A stretch of DNA of 64,000 nt from Pichia kudriavzevii. Taxonomy: Eukaryota > Ascomycota > Pichiomycetes > Pichiales > Pichiaceae. The stretch is taken from NCBI RefSeq assembly GCF_003054445.1, contig NC_042508.1, forward strand, positions 1,922,001 to 1,986,000, written 5' to 3'. The notes under the pieces were generated by a model. That model was not told the DNA's origin. It made no database searches and saw only the letters and a list, made by a program, of their open reading frames with translations. Numbering within the stretch: the stretch's first letter is position 1; the number at the start of each line of letters is the position of its first letter. A program made the position numbers and the translations under genes. Positions 9,110 through 19,363 of this stretch are shown piece after piece.

Positions 9110-10348
9110 ATGGATTTTTATGCGTCCTTGGATCCCAGTCAGTTGGATCAGCAAAAGCCAACAATATTTGAAGTAGCTTCGTGTTCCCAGGTAGACAATC
9201 TTTTAACGCCATCATTGAGATTTCTTCTTGTCCATTATACTCATCGTTATCCTCGATTGTTAATTCGGGTGCTTAATAACTTTGATGGATTAAATGCTTT
9301 ACTGAGAGGATTTATTGAATACAAGTATTTACAGAAATGGAATGCTACGTTTGTTGAGAAATTTTATGGTATCAAACGAGTTACCTCCAGTCTTTTGGTA
9401 ACCGACTCTTCTATTTCTGAATCGGAGAAATTGGCCAATCTTAAAAGGTTATCGAAACTTCAGATTTTAGCGTCTTTATTCGAATCCGTCATAGCTCCTT
9501 ACCTTTCAACTAAACTACAGCTTTATCATGAAAAACTTGTTCCCCAATACTTATTGAACAATGTACGAATTAATGAGGTTGAGGGGAAACCAGAGGAGAC
9601 AAAAACAGCACCCTTCACTTTTTTAGTGGCTATCAATAAATTGAAGAGGGGTTTCAGAGACTTATTTTACAAAATTTATCCACTAACTAGGTTGGGTGTT
9701 CGATTAGCAACACTGGCCATTTATATTCTCTACTTAACGAACAAAACATCATCCATTTCAATTGTACAGCTTTTGTTCAAGATTTCTTATTCACGAATAA
9801 CCAAGAGTGATCATGAAAGGGCCGAGAAATCAATGTCACTTGAAACAGTGCCCCAGATCCAGAAGCAAAATGTTCCTCCAACTCTCTCTTCAACTGTACA
9901 TTCAAAACTCCTAAACTTGGCCCAACCATTACGTAAGTTTGCCTGGTCTACAACAGATACTATCTTGCCTATGTCCATTTTCCTTTTAAAGTTTCTAGAG
10001 TGGTATAATTCAAATCAGAGTAAGTTGAGGGAGGAGCATAGTGAGACGTTTATTCCAGATGTTCCCACAATTGTCCCTGCAGATACTTTGAATGATGAGA
10101 CTATACGAGAAAAAGTCAGTAGTGCTGATGATGGAGTTTGTAGAATTTGCCTTGAACCGATTCATAATCCGGGATTCATCGAAACAGGTTACGTGTTTTG
10201 CTACAAATGTATATATGAGTATCTTAGAGATCAGTCAAAAGAAGATGGCGGTAAATGTCCTGTTACTGGAAGGAGACTTTTAGGTTGCACCTGGAATGAA
10301 CCTAAGAAAGAATGGACAGTAAGAGGGGTGAGAAGGTTAATTGTTTAG
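9110..10348 (+). CDS. PEX12: peroxisomal RING ubiquitin ligase Pex12
   Basis: Pex12 is one of three RING peroxins (with Pex2 and Pex10) in the peroxisomal membrane that ubiquitinate the import receptor Pex5. The 412-residue protein opens MDFYASLDPSQLDQQKPTIFE, typical of Pex12. A conserved Pex2/Pex12 N-terminal domain contains several membrane segments (around LATLAIYILYLT). The C-terminal RING-like domain has CRIC at residues 344-347, then FCYKC and KCPVTGR. As known for Pex12, it has fewer zinc ligands than a classical RING. The frame opens at a TTG at 9104; the ATG at 9110 is the true start. The ends of PEX12 and RRN3 are convergent, 102 bp apart. Confidence 0.92.
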   Translation: MDFYASLDPSQLDQQKPTIFEVASCSQVDNLLTPSLRFLLVHYTHRYPRLLIRVLNNFDGLNALLRGFIEYKYLQKWNATFVEKFYGIKRVTSSLLVTDSSISESEKLANLKRLSKLQILASLFESVIAPYLSTKLQLYHEKLVPQYLLNNVRINEVEGKPEETKTAPFTFLVAINKLKRGFRDLFYKIYPLTRLGVRLATLAIYILYLTNKTSSISIVQLLFKISYSRITKSDHERAEKSMSLETVPQIQKQNVPPTLSSTVHSKLLNLAQPLRKFAWSTTDTILPMSIFLLKFLEWYNSNQSKLREEHSETFIPDVPTIVPADTLNDETIREKVSSADDGVCRICLEPIHNPGFIETGYVFCYKCIYEYLRDQSKEDGGKCPVTGRRLLGCTWNEPKKEWTVRGVRRLIV

Positions 10349-10450
10349 AGAAATTGTATTCATGTCATAATACTGCTTTTTCAGATTAATCTATTAAAGG
10401 TATATAAGGTAATATAAATGTTCTATATAGAATCGTGAACCTCGAATGGA

Positions 10451-12883
10451 CTATTCGCTTTCATTATCGCCATCCTCATCATCCTCTTCCCCTCCTTCAT
10501 CGTCATCATCATCGTCATCATCGTCCCCATTATCCCATTCCACATACGTGTCTTGGACTATTTTATGAGATTTCTTCAATAATAACGGGTCAAATGGGAA
10601 AAACGCCACCAAATCAAGGAATTCTTGTGTGGCACGCATTGACGATGAAGTACCAACATTCGCATTGGATACCCTCGAAGTTGTATTAGTAGGTACTTCC
10701 TTTTGCGAGATTGAAGAATTGCCACTTGATACGATCCTCCCAACACGTTCACGCTTTATTCTTTCAAGAACGCTCCATGTGTAGCAGATACCTTCGGACT
10801 GGGAAACTCTCGAGAAGATTAAAACAACCGTTTCATTACACCACCTTAGAGGATCGTACTTAGAAATGATAGCTCTAGTAAAAAATCGATCGAGTTCTGC
10901 AACCCAGCCAGTTTTGGACAATTTTGTTCCGGAGACACTGTCATCATTTTCTGACACTCGTAGAGAATTGTGCCTAAAACAGACAATGTACATTAATGCT
11001 TGAACTAAACTGTAAAAAATGGTATGTTTGTTGGGATTAAATTCTCTCCCCTTATTAAACGTGGAGCTATTACTTCTAGATGATAGAATTGATGTATTTG
11101 TCACATTATATCCGACATCATCACCATCACCATCATCATCGTCTTCATTCTCTTCCATATATGCAGTACAATAATCAACTAGGAAAGTTACTACAGAATG
11201 GATTTGAGTAGCCGACATCTTGCTTGCACGTGCAACAAAACTTGCAATGTATTGAATACCTGTTATCCTAATGTTCAAACTACCGACATTATTGCCCGAT
11301 GAGCCAGAAAAAGACATCAAACCATTTGAAGACTCATTGTTCTTTTTATCTGTATTGAATGCAATTTCAAATAAGGACACTAGGAATGCGTCAATTAATT
11401 CTGGTTGCTGTTGAGCTGCGTAGAAAAGTATGTATTGTGTGGCCTTAGTTCCATGTGTCGGTAAAGTTATCGTTCGGAAAACATTCGTCAGGGCGGTGAA
11501 GATTGAAATACCATGTCCGGATTCCAAAGAATTAACTGACAAGTTAGGCGTTAGGTATTCTAGTATAGATGAGAGTAAATTGTCAAGTTTAGAGGATAAA
11601 TCTGATAATGATTCCAATTCCAAATTATACTCAGCTTCAGAGTCTAACATATCATCATCAAACTCATTCTCATCATCCTCGTCATTGTTACCACCTTCTA
11701 GATCTCCTATGTTATTGTTATGAATGTTATTATTTTTTGAAACTTTAATTACAGTTGTACGTTTTGAGTCAACTTGCTTTTCATCTTCATTTTCATCATC
11801 CGAATCGGCCAATTCTTTTTCAACAGTTTTCAATATTTTTGGTTGCTTTGCATGATTTCGAGTCTGATTTAAATCATCTCCATCAAAATCATCATCACTA
11901 CCTAGACTCTCATCATCATCACTATCAGCATTATCATCATCGCCAGCACTAGCATTATCCTCATCATCCTCGTCGAGGCCTAAAGCTTCAGAGAGGTCAT
12001 CATCATCAACTTCATCAATTTGGTTTTGAAATTCAACATCCAATTTGATGAAATTTTCAAAAACCAAAGTCCAAACATGATTGATCAAGACATTGTAATA
12101 GCTAGTTAAATGTAATATGTTTTTAACATAATTTATAATTTCACTTTTGGGAGAATTCCTGTTGGGGAAATTGTCCTTTAGTAGTCTTGGTAAAGAGTTT
12201 GAAGAAGTTGGAGCTAAAGATATCAATTTCTTCAAAGTTTCATGATGCGAATTTAAAACCTGTGGAGTCTGTCTGGTAAAATCCTTGATAATTCTATGAG
12301 CAATATCTTTCCACCAAGATGGAAACGTCGACACCAGTACCGTTAGAAAAGTTGCATAATGTTTGGAAAAATTTACATCTTTAGAATGATGATATATCCA
12401 ATTGATTTTCAATATTGACTGTATAAGAGGTAAAGCGTCCGAATTGTCAAACCTGGCGATCTCTGGAGTCAATTGGGACAAAACCAATGATAAATTGCTT
12501 GAGCTGATTGCTTTTGGATTTGATATAGGGAGTGCAATAATTGAAGCCAAATTTTGAATTGGTGATTCTTCGAATATTTTTTGATGTGACGACGGCGACG
12601 ATGATGATCCAGCATTGATCTCAGAAGAAACTTTTTTGTCTAAAGATGCAGTAGCTGATTTGGTGAGTTGGATAATCATTTTTGCACCAAAGGAGGTTGC
12701 ATTCCCATTTGGTGGTGCCACGGTAGCTGATTTTGAATTTGCAGATGGGCGCTTCTTAACTCTCTTTGTAGAGGAGGAGGAAATAGCGACATTTTTAGTT
12801 GATGTCGAAACGTCCTCGTTAGTGTCAGCTATAGAATCAAAAGGTCTTTTTTCTTGGTTGATGGTGGGTAGGAAAGTCATCAT
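10451..12883 (-). CDS. RRN3: RNA polymerase I initiation factor Rrn3
   Basis: Rrn3 (TIF-IA) binds RNA polymerase I and brings it to the rDNA promoter core factor. The protein is 810 residues, long for the family (S. cerevisiae about 630). HEAT-like helices of the Rrn3 domain are seen at about 95-290 (VLINHVWTLVFENFIKLDVEFQ). They resume after about 420 (LDNLLSSILEYL) and continue to FDPLLLKKSHKIV near the end. In between, residues 289-417 form a very acidic Asp/Asn-rich insert that explains much of the extra length, together with a Ser-rich N-terminus. The C-terminus is a second acidic run. Two adjacent ATG codons start the frame. Confidence 0.9.
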   Translation of the reverse strand: MMTFLPTINQEKRPFDSIADTNEDVSTSTKNVAISSSSTKRVKKRPSANSKSATVAPPNGNATSFGAKMIIQLTKSATASLDKKVSSEINAGSSSSPSSHQKIFEESPIQNLASIIALPISNPKAISSSNLSLVLSQLTPEIARFDNSDALPLIQSILKINWIYHHSKDVNFSKHYATFLTVLVSTFPSWWKDIAHRIIKDFTRQTPQVLNSHHETLKKLISLAPTSSNSLPRLLKDNFPNRNSPKSEIINYVKNILHLTSYYNVLINHVWTLVFENFIKLDVEFQNQIDEVDDDDLSEALGLDEDDEDNASAGDDDNADSDDDESLGSDDDFDGDDLNQTRNHAKQPKILKTVEKELADSDDENEDEKQVDSKRTTVIKVSKNNNIHNNNIGDLEGGNNDEDDENEFDDDMLDSEAEYNLELESLSDLSSKLDNLLSSILEYLTPNLSVNSLESGHGISIFTALTNVFRTITLPTHGTKATQYILFYAAQQQPELIDAFLVSLFEIAFNTDKKNNESSNGLMSFSGSSGNNVGSLNIRITGIQYIASFVARASKMSATQIHSVVTFLVDYCTAYMEENEDDDDGDGDDVGYNVTNTSILSSRSNSSTFNKGREFNPNKHTIFYSLVQALMYIVCFRHNSLRVSENDDSVSGTKLSKTGWVAELDRFFTRAIISKYDPLRWCNETVVLIFSRVSQSEGICYTWSVLERIKRERVGRIVSSGNSSISQKEVPTNTTSRVSNANVGTSSSMRATQEFLDLVAFFPFDPLLLKKSHKIVQDTYVEWDNGDDDDDDDDDEGGEEDDEDGDNESE

Positions 12884-13552
12884 TTCTCTGTAAGCGTTTC
12901 TTTTAATTTAGTTTTCCCTTTAACTTCAATGTAGTTGTTGCTGTTCAAGAATAAGAATTCTCAAACCACAAAGTGTAAGAAAAAGGTATACGGGCTGCCA
13001 AGGAGGTTAAAGAGTAACAAAAAGCTCGTTCCAGGGTGTATGAAACGTTGCTTTTTTCGTGTATTCAAACAGTAGAAAGATATCGATCGGTCGGTCAAAG
13101 AAGAATAGGGTAGGGTCAATTTCCACGCTCTATTTCTAGATGGAAAACGGGGGGGGGGGGGCTCACACTAATTCACCAATTCAGAGAGAACACTATCACA
13201 CACTCAAGCTTACGGGCTGGGGGATTGTGCTGTCTCTATGCCTTTATAGCAGATGAGACAAAGGATAGAGAAAACATAGTACAAAACCAGTGAAAAAATG
13301 AAAAACTGAGAAAAAAATAATTCATGCTGGGAAACACAGCAGCGAAGCAATATGTATACGAAAAAAAAACAAAAAAAACAAAAAAAACAAGAAAAACAGG
13401 TGAGGGTATCAATATGAAGGAAAACCATAAGGGAGGTGAGAAGGAGAGTAGTCAATCACCTATCAGTCACAAGTTCGACGGAAAAATTGTCATTAAGGAA
13501 CAAAAGAGGGTCCCAATAAGCACATTGTACCTATAGTATACGCCACGAACAA
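12884..13552. other. divergent intergenic region RRN3 / SNF4
   Basis: About 670 bases. It contains an unbroken run of 13 G at 13149-13161, rare in this AT-rich DNA, and an A-rich tandem run of CAAAAAAAA-like units at about 13360-13390. Poly(dA:dT) of this sort commonly keeps yeast promoters nucleosome-poor. A 70-codon ATG frame at 13324-13536 is driven by the A-rich repeat (KKTKKTKKT) and could at most be an upstream ORF. Confidence 0.6.
13149..13161 (+). repeat. poly-G tract, 13 G
   Basis: Thirteen consecutive G residues in an otherwise AT-rich promoter region. It may be unstable in length or a place of sequencing error. Confidence 0.8.
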
Positions 13553-14527
13553 ATGGACACAACGGTTACAGAAAGAACACCGGAGAATATAGTGGCCGAC
13601 CAAAGAGCTGCATTGCAGGTCATCCGTGAGTTCCTTAAGTCCAAGACTTCGTTTGACGTTCTCCCTGTGTCGTACCGTTTGGTTGTATTCGACACGTCTC
13701 TCTTGGTGAAGAGGGCGTTGAATGTCCTCTTGCAAAACTCCATTGTCTCTGCGCCGCTTTGGAACTCAAAAATATCGAAATTTGCTGGGCTTTTAACTGC
13801 TAATGACTTTCTCAATATCGTTCACTACGCTGCTTCGAACCCTGATGAGTCTGTGAACTTGAGTGAGACATTGACGTTGGATGGCTTGGCTAGTATCAAG
13901 TCTTTGTCTGGTTCTGCAGTTTTGGATGCCGTTTCTATCCATCCTTTCAGGTCTTTATATGAGGCGTGTGTCAAGATGAACAATTCTTCTGCCAGAAGGA
14001 TACCATTGATTGACCGTGACGAGAAAACACATCGTGAGATTGTTGTATCTGTTCTAACCCAGTATCGTATCCTTAAGTTTGTCAGTATGAACTGTCGTGA
14101 GACGAGGTTTCTTTTGCAGCCATTACGTGATTTGAATATCGGAACCACCACCAATTTGTGCCATGCTAGATTGAACACTTCTGTTGGTGAAGTGACAGAT
14201 CTTCTGATAAAGCACAGAATAAGCTCTGTTCCTATATTGGACGATGACGATAAGTTGATCAATGTTTACGAAGCCATCGACTTGTTGGCTTTGATTAAAG
14301 GTGGTGTTTACGCTGACTTGTCGCTCACTGTTGGGGAGGCATTGTTGAGACGCAGTGATGATTTTGAAGGTGTGTACACCTGTACATTGGGCGACTCCTT
14401 GTTTGTAGTCTTGGAAACAATCCGAAAGAGTAGATTGCATAGGCTCTTTGTCCTAGACGACGAGGGGAAACTGTTGGGTGTTATGACGTTGGGGGATATC
14501 CTCAAGTACATACTCTTTAGCGAGTAA
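13553..14527 (+). CDS. SNF4: AMPK/Snf1 complex gamma subunit Snf4
   Basis: Snf4 is the nucleotide-sensing gamma subunit of the Snf1 kinase, needed for growth on non-glucose carbon sources. The 324-residue length is almost the same as S. cerevisiae Snf4. Four CBS repeats forming two Bateman modules can be followed: LVVFDTSLLVKRALNVLLQN near residue 42, then RRIPLIDRDE, then SVGEVTDLLIKHRISSVPIL, and last HRLFVLDDEGKLLGVMTLGD at the C-terminus. The order SNF4 then the OPT transporter on the same strand repeats the S. cerevisiae pair YGL115W-YGL114W, which supports both calls. Confidence 0.95.
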   Translation: MDTTVTERTPENIVADQRAALQVIREFLKSKTSFDVLPVSYRLVVFDTSLLVKRALNVLLQNSIVSAPLWNSKISKFAGLLTANDFLNIVHYAASNPDESVNLSETLTLDGLASIKSLSGSAVLDAVSIHPFRSLYEACVKMNNSSARRIPLIDRDEKTHREIVVSVLTQYRILKFVSMNCRETRFLLQPLRDLNIGTTTNLCHARLNTSVGEVTDLLIKHRISSVPILDDDDKLINVYEAIDLLALIKGGVYADLSLTVGEALLRRSDDFEGVYTCTLGDSLFVVLETIRKSRLHRLFVLDDEGKLLGVMTLGDILKYILFSE

Positions 14528-15030
14528 GTGATTGCTGCTGCTGCTGCTGCTACGGCATCTCTTATACCTTAGTTGTCATGTGTAACTATTTTTTGTACGT
14601 GAGCCCTGTTGGATTGGAGTAGACCGGATTGTACTATACTGAAATACACTATATTAAGTTGCACTGGATTATACGATGCAGAACGATAGAGCGAAGTACT
14701 GTATTTTATTGAAGTGATACTGATACATATATATACACATACATACATACATATATATATATATCAGGTTGAACTTGTAAATACACCTTCTCCGAATCGC
14801 AGTTTCCTTATTGGGAAATGATAACCGAGCTTGCATTTCGATATCGGTGGAAATGAAAAATGAAAAACTCCCAGTTCCTACTTCCAGCTTACAAATCAAA
14901 CGGTTCTCCTATTTGCTTGTTCATTCTCGTCTTATTCTATCAACCAGGTGGCTGGAGGCATTTGGAGAGAAACTAGAGAAATAACATAGATAATTTTCCT
15001 GGATAAGGTGCTCAACACTGTCTTACCAGA
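14528..15030. other. intergenic region SNF4 / OPT transporter
   Basis: About 500 bases. A GCT microsatellite (six units, 14534-14551) starts just after the SNF4 stop, and a TA/CATA-type simple repeat lies at about 14725-14764. The rest should include the SNF4 3' end and the transporter promoter. No supported gene. Confidence 0.6.
14534..14551 (+). repeat. (GCT)6 microsatellite
   Basis: Six perfect GCT units immediately 3' of the SNF4 stop codon, probably in its 3' untranslated region. The length is likely to vary among strains. Confidence 0.8.
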
Positions 15031-17190
15031 ATGAGTTCGAATTTGGCATCTACGATGAATCTGAACCAAGCCATAAAACCTGAACATTCTCAAGTGACTT
15101 TCAGAGGGACCGTTGCGGGATTGGCAATTGGTACCTTGATCTTATTGTCGAACTTCCAGTTTGGTCTCCAAACGGGGTGGGTTTCAATGATGTCGTTACC
15201 TGCCGCCTTGATGGCGTTTTCCATTTTTAAAACATTTGATTCTTATTCTCCCTTAAGTTTTCCATTCACACCACAGGAAAACGTTTACGTACAGAGCGTT
15301 GCTGTTGCCGTTGCTACAGGGCCCTTGGCTTATGGGTTTATTGGCATTATTCCAGCAATTGAAAAATTGCTTACACCAGAAGAAGCTGGTGTGATCTCTA
15401 AAGTGACGGACGGACTTAGGGCTGTCTTCGAGCCCTTCAAACCTTCCTATAAACTACTCATCTGGAGTTTAGGACTGGCGTTTTTTGGGGTTTTCTTTGC
15501 TGTCCCCCTAAGGGAAGAATTTATTGTCCGACAGAAACTACAGTTTCCAAGTGGTAGTGCAACAGCTACTCTGATTAGTGTCTTTCATAGATTTCCTTTA
15601 CGATTAAACTCATCTGACAATGAGGAAAATAATATGGATAATCAAACACAGATACACGATGTTGGTTTTCATGATCTCGAAAGGGATCCCAACAAAGCCG
15701 ACGAAGAGGCGGAATCATATTCAAGAGATATGTTAGTGTTGTCTTCAACCGCTATGATTTCAGCTATTTACACCTTGACATCATATTTTATACCCCAGAT
15801 TAAGATTATACCAGTGTTGGGAAACTATTTATCCAACGAATACTTGATAAACTTTACACCGTCTCCCGCTTATATTGGGCAAGGCATTATTATGGGATTT
15901 GAAACCACTTGCGGTATGTTTTTGGGCATGATATTAGGGTGGTTCATATTATCACCCTATGCTAAATATATGGGTTGGGCTCCAGGAGAAACAGGAGACT
16001 GGAAGAACGGGTCTGAAGGCTGGATCATGTGGATTTCTTTATCCATCATGATATCTGACTCTGTTGTCTCATTGGGACTAATGAATTACAGACTGATTAT
16101 GTCATACCTTAGTTATTTGAGGAACTCAAAGAGACAATCAAACATCGAATCATCAAGTTTGCTACAAAGTATCCGCGTTGGCTCACCTGGCAACAACATC
16201 CACAACGGAGATACTACAAGCACTAGTAATTCAAGCGGAAATTCGTACATGGATGCAGATGAGACAGCAATGACCAATGCCCCTCAAAACAACAATGAGG
16301 ATATATTTGACGAAGAAACGATCAACTATAAGGTCCCAGTTATAGGATTATTGCTATGTATACCAATGTTGATCATTTCGATGAAGTTCATTTTCGGTAA
16401 TATTGTGCCTGCCTGGATTTTGTTGTTAACGATCCCAATATCTTTGGTGTTATCATTAGTTGGAGTGAAATCTTTGGGAGAAACAGATTTGAACCCTGTC
16501 TCTGGAATCGGCAAGTTGTCTCAGTTAATGACAGCTTTGGTGGTCCCCTCTTCAACCCCAGGGGCTGTCTTGATCAATTTGGTAGTTGGTGCCATTTCAG
16601 AGGCGACAGCTCAACAGGCAGGAGATTTGATGCAAGATTTGAAAACTGGATATTTGCTGCATGGTTCACCACAGGCCCAATTTATAGCGCAAATTTTTGG
16701 TAGTATCTGGGGTGTTCTAATTGCTACACCCATGTACCGCTGGTATGACAAGATATATCAAATACCGGGGCCATTATTCAAAATCCCTACAGCTGTTATA
16801 TGGATTGATTGTGCCCGGTTAGTCAATGGCCATGAACTACCTGAGAAAGTGGGGCTTTTTGTCATAATCTTTGGCATTTTATCCTTTGTGTTGTCACTAA
16901 TAAGAGGCATAGTAACGTCAGGTAGCAGATACTACAAATATACCAGATTGATTCCAAGTGGAGTCTCTGTAGGGATTGGAATCTACAACACTCCCTCGTT
17001 TACTCTAGCTAGGTTTTTGGGCGGACTGATTAGTTGGTACTGGATTAGAAGACTTGCCAACCGTCACAGTTCTCTGGTAGATAGCGGGAAGGTTAGTTTG
17101 ATTATTTTTAGCAGTGGCTTAGTTTTGGGGGAGGGGCTGTTTAGTGTTGTCAACATGATTCTGGCCAGTTTAGGGGTTCCACACTTATAA
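15031..17190 (+). CDS. OPT-family oligopeptide-type membrane transporter (YGL114W type)
   Basis: A 719-residue polytopic protein with many hydrophobic segments and OPT-superfamily features: the N-terminal FRGTVAGLAIGTLILLSNFQ, then NFQFGLQTGWVSMMSLPAA, and later GAISEATAQQAGDLMQDLKTG, which is well conserved in the YSL-like branch. It is nearly the same length as S. cerevisiae YGL114W, an OPT protein of uncertain substrate, and sits next to SNF4 as that gene does. A hydrophilic loop at about residues 365-430 is Ser/Asn-rich. Substrate cannot be told from sequence; peptides or metal-chelator complexes are the family possibilities. Confidence 0.85.
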   Translation: MSSNLASTMNLNQAIKPEHSQVTFRGTVAGLAIGTLILLSNFQFGLQTGWVSMMSLPAALMAFSIFKTFDSYSPLSFPFTPQENVYVQSVAVAVATGPLAYGFIGIIPAIEKLLTPEEAGVISKVTDGLRAVFEPFKPSYKLLIWSLGLAFFGVFFAVPLREEFIVRQKLQFPSGSATATLISVFHRFPLRLNSSDNEENNMDNQTQIHDVGFHDLERDPNKADEEAESYSRDMLVLSSTAMISAIYTLTSYFIPQIKIIPVLGNYLSNEYLINFTPSPAYIGQGIIMGFETTCGMFLGMILGWFILSPYAKYMGWAPGETGDWKNGSEGWIMWISLSIMISDSVVSLGLMNYRLIMSYLSYLRNSKRQSNIESSSLLQSIRVGSPGNNIHNGDTTSTSNSSGNSYMDADETAMTNAPQNNNEDIFDEETINYKVPVIGLLLCIPMLIISMKFIFGNIVPAWILLLTIPISLVLSLVGVKSLGETDLNPVSGIGKLSQLMTALVVPSSTPGAVLINLVVGAISEATAQQAGDLMQDLKTGYLLHGSPQAQFIAQIFGSIWGVLIATPMYRWYDKIYQIPGPLFKIPTAVIWIDCARLVNGHELPEKVGLFVIIFGILSFVLSLIRGIVTSGSRYYKYTRLIPSGVSVGIGIYNTPSFTLARFLGGLISWYWIRRLANRHSSLVDSGKVSLIIFSSGLVLGEGLFSVVNMILASLGVPHL

Positions 17191-17609
17191 TACACATTTC
17201 TGAATTTTCTTTTTTTGTAACTTATATCCTTCAGCAGGCTATCCTTTTGTTGATAAGGCGAAACATGATCCTTTTTTTTCCTTCTCTTTAGGGCATACTT
17301 GAAATCACCTTTCATTTTGTTTTCAAGTGCTGTAGATTTTGATATCAGTTCTAGGGAAAAAGAGAAGAAGGTTTCAAAAGATGGAAGAGACATCATAAAT
17401 TAATACAGGAGAAGAGTGGAGGAAACAGAGGTAAAAAATAAAACTAGGTTAAAAAGAAGATATCAAGATATCAAGATTCTAAAAAATCACTAAAAATACA
17501 TTAGACGAGTAAAAATAGAACAGGATAAAAAGAATTAACATTCAATAGACCATCGGAGCAAATGATGAAAAAGAAGAAGAGTAAGAGAGGGGAAGCTGTT
17601 AAGAAAAGG
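17191..17609. other. convergent intergenic region OPT transporter / PBP2
   Basis: About 420 bases of A-rich sequence between two 3' ends. I see no gene, repeat or clear motif; it should hold both 3' processing signals. Confidence 0.5.
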
Positions 17610-19022
17610 CTATTGATTATTAGCATCTCTTTGTTTTCTGATCTTTTCGTTCTCAATTTTGTTATTAATCATAAGTATTGCATTTTGAATTGAGTACACG
17701 TCACCCATTAAAGTTAACTTCCTCTCACTTGCACCAGGAATTTCGTCATTAACTTTGACATAACAGCCTGTATTTTGTCTTATATCTTTCAAGTTTTTAC
17801 CACCACGGCCAATAACTAAACCAATATGTTGTTGTGAAACGTACAACTCTTGGTTTACCTTGCCATCAGATCCAGTTGAAATTTCTCCTACTCTAGAATT
17901 TGTAGCAGCAGATAGACTATTCTGATTCAGACCCATCATTGCCATATTTGATTGGATTCCAGATTGAAGCATACCATTGTAACCCATTTGTTGTGGCATC
18001 ATTCCTGGCATCATTGGGTTTGGCATTTGGATCATGTTTGCTGCACCACTAAAATTATTGAATTGTCGGTTGCCATGAGATGAGTTTGCATTAGAGTTAT
18101 TTGATAATACAGGCAATAGGGGCTGATTAAAGTTGGCAGGATTGTAGTAAATTGCCTTTTGTATTTGCTGTTTGTGCTCAATAACGGTTTGTGCCACATA
18201 ATATGTAGCAATATGAATCGCATCGGCTACACCGGTAATATTTAGAATTCTATCAGTGGAAGCAGGTAGCATCTGATCATTGGCCTTGAGGCTTGCAGCT
18301 GAATTTTCCTCGATTTCTCTAAATCTTGAGCCTTTTTTACCAATAATGTAACCCATTATCGAGTGTGGGAATAGTAGGCGTAAATTGTAAGACTTGGACT
18401 CTATACTTGAGGATTGATCAAAAGGTTCTCCATTAATTGTTCTGATGATTAGACCAAAAGCTTTTGCAACATATTCTGCGGATCCACGGACGCTAATGAT
18501 ACGTTCGGGAACACCTTTCAAGTTTTCACTAACATTGACTCTTGCATTAGATTGTTCTTTGATTTTAGAAATTGAATCACCGCCTTTTCCAACAATGTTG
18601 GCAGTATCTGAAATAGAAGCTAACATTCGGAAATGAACATATGTAGGATCATCATTTTGAACCTTATGAGAGGAGATAGGTCCATTATTTGTGTTAATTT
18701 CTGTTGATTTCGATGGTGCAAAATCTTCCTTTGATGGAATGGAGCTAGGTCTTGTGAATGTTTGAGAAGAAGCGTGTTCGTATTCTTCTGAGTTTGCATT
18801 AGACAATCCATAATCCCCGGCATGTGACGAACCAGCACCCGTGGTATCCTCCCTTTTAGTACTTTCATCGGGTTGTTCAGGGGTCGATAGAGAAACTGAA
18901 GTTTTTTGCTTGTCTTGCTGGATATCCTTTTGTTCAACAGCTTCGGCATCTAATGCGACCCTCTTCACATAATGGGTGGATTCTTTGGACTCCTCAGACT
19001 CTTCGTTCTTTCTCTTCAACAT
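17610..19022 (-). CDS. PBP2: triple-KH RNA-binding protein, Pbp2-like
   Basis: A 470-residue protein with three KH domains. KH1 has IVGKGGDSISKIKEQSNARV, KH2 has IIGKKGSRFREIEENS and KH3 has VIGRGGKNLKDIRQNTG; each carries the GXXG loop that grips single-stranded RNA. A Met-, Asn- and Gln-rich linker lies between KH2 and KH3. The N-terminus is charged and low-complexity. It resembles S. cerevisiae Pbp2, a poly(A)-binding-protein-associated factor, more than Hek2. The open frame begins at a TTG at 19106; the first ATG is 19022. Divergence from SWC5 repeats the S. cerevisiae pair YBR233W/YBR231C, which supports PBP2. Confidence 0.85.
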   Translation of the reverse strand: MLKRKNEESEESKESTHYVKRVALDAEAVEQKDIQQDKQKTSVSLSTPEQPDESTKREDTTGAGSSHAGDYGLSNANSEEYEHASSQTFTRPSSIPSKEDFAPSKSTEINTNNGPISSHKVQNDDPTYVHFRMLASISDTANIVGKGGDSISKIKEQSNARVNVSENLKGVPERIISVRGSAEYVAKAFGLIIRTINGEPFDQSSSIESKSYNLRLLFPHSIMGYIIGKKGSRFREIEENSAASLKANDQMLPASTDRILNITGVADAIHIATYYVAQTVIEHKQQIQKAIYYNPANFNQPLLPVLSNNSNANSSHGNRQFNNFSGAANMIQMPNPMMPGMMPQQMGYNGMLQSGIQSNMAMMGLNQNSLSAATNSRVGEISTGSDGKVNQELYVSQQHIGLVIGRGGKNLKDIRQNTGCYVKVNDEIPGASERKLTLMGDVYSIQNAILMINNKIENEKIRKQRDANNQ

Positions 19023-19363
19023 GACTCTCCTATTTAATGATGATCCTAGCTTGTGTTGGAAATATGTAACCACTATTAACCATCCTTTCCACTCTTCTGA
19101 GCTCAATTGAGGTCAACAGACTTGAGCTGAGCTTAAAACTTTCATTTCAGTGAAACTGCCAACACCCGTACACCAGAACATTTTCTTTTATTTTGCGTTT
19201 CGCGGAATAGTTTTGTAATGGGCAAAAAGAGAGGGAGTGAGAAGGGCAAAAGGCAGACAAATTTTTTGAGGTCTCGCTAGATTATCAAGATTTTCTCAGT
19301 GAGCGGCGACACACAAGAGAGCTGTCTTGTTTTTTCCGGCAATTTGGCTACGAAACCATTGGA
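19023..19363. other. divergent promoter region PBP2 / SWC5
   Basis: About 340 bases shared by two divergent genes. No named motif is convincing. Confidence 0.5.

Noticed and set aside
13324-13536. 70-codon ATG frame before SNF4
   Set aside because: Its Lys/Thr repeats come from the A-rich simple repeat; at most an upstream ORF, with no protein family features.
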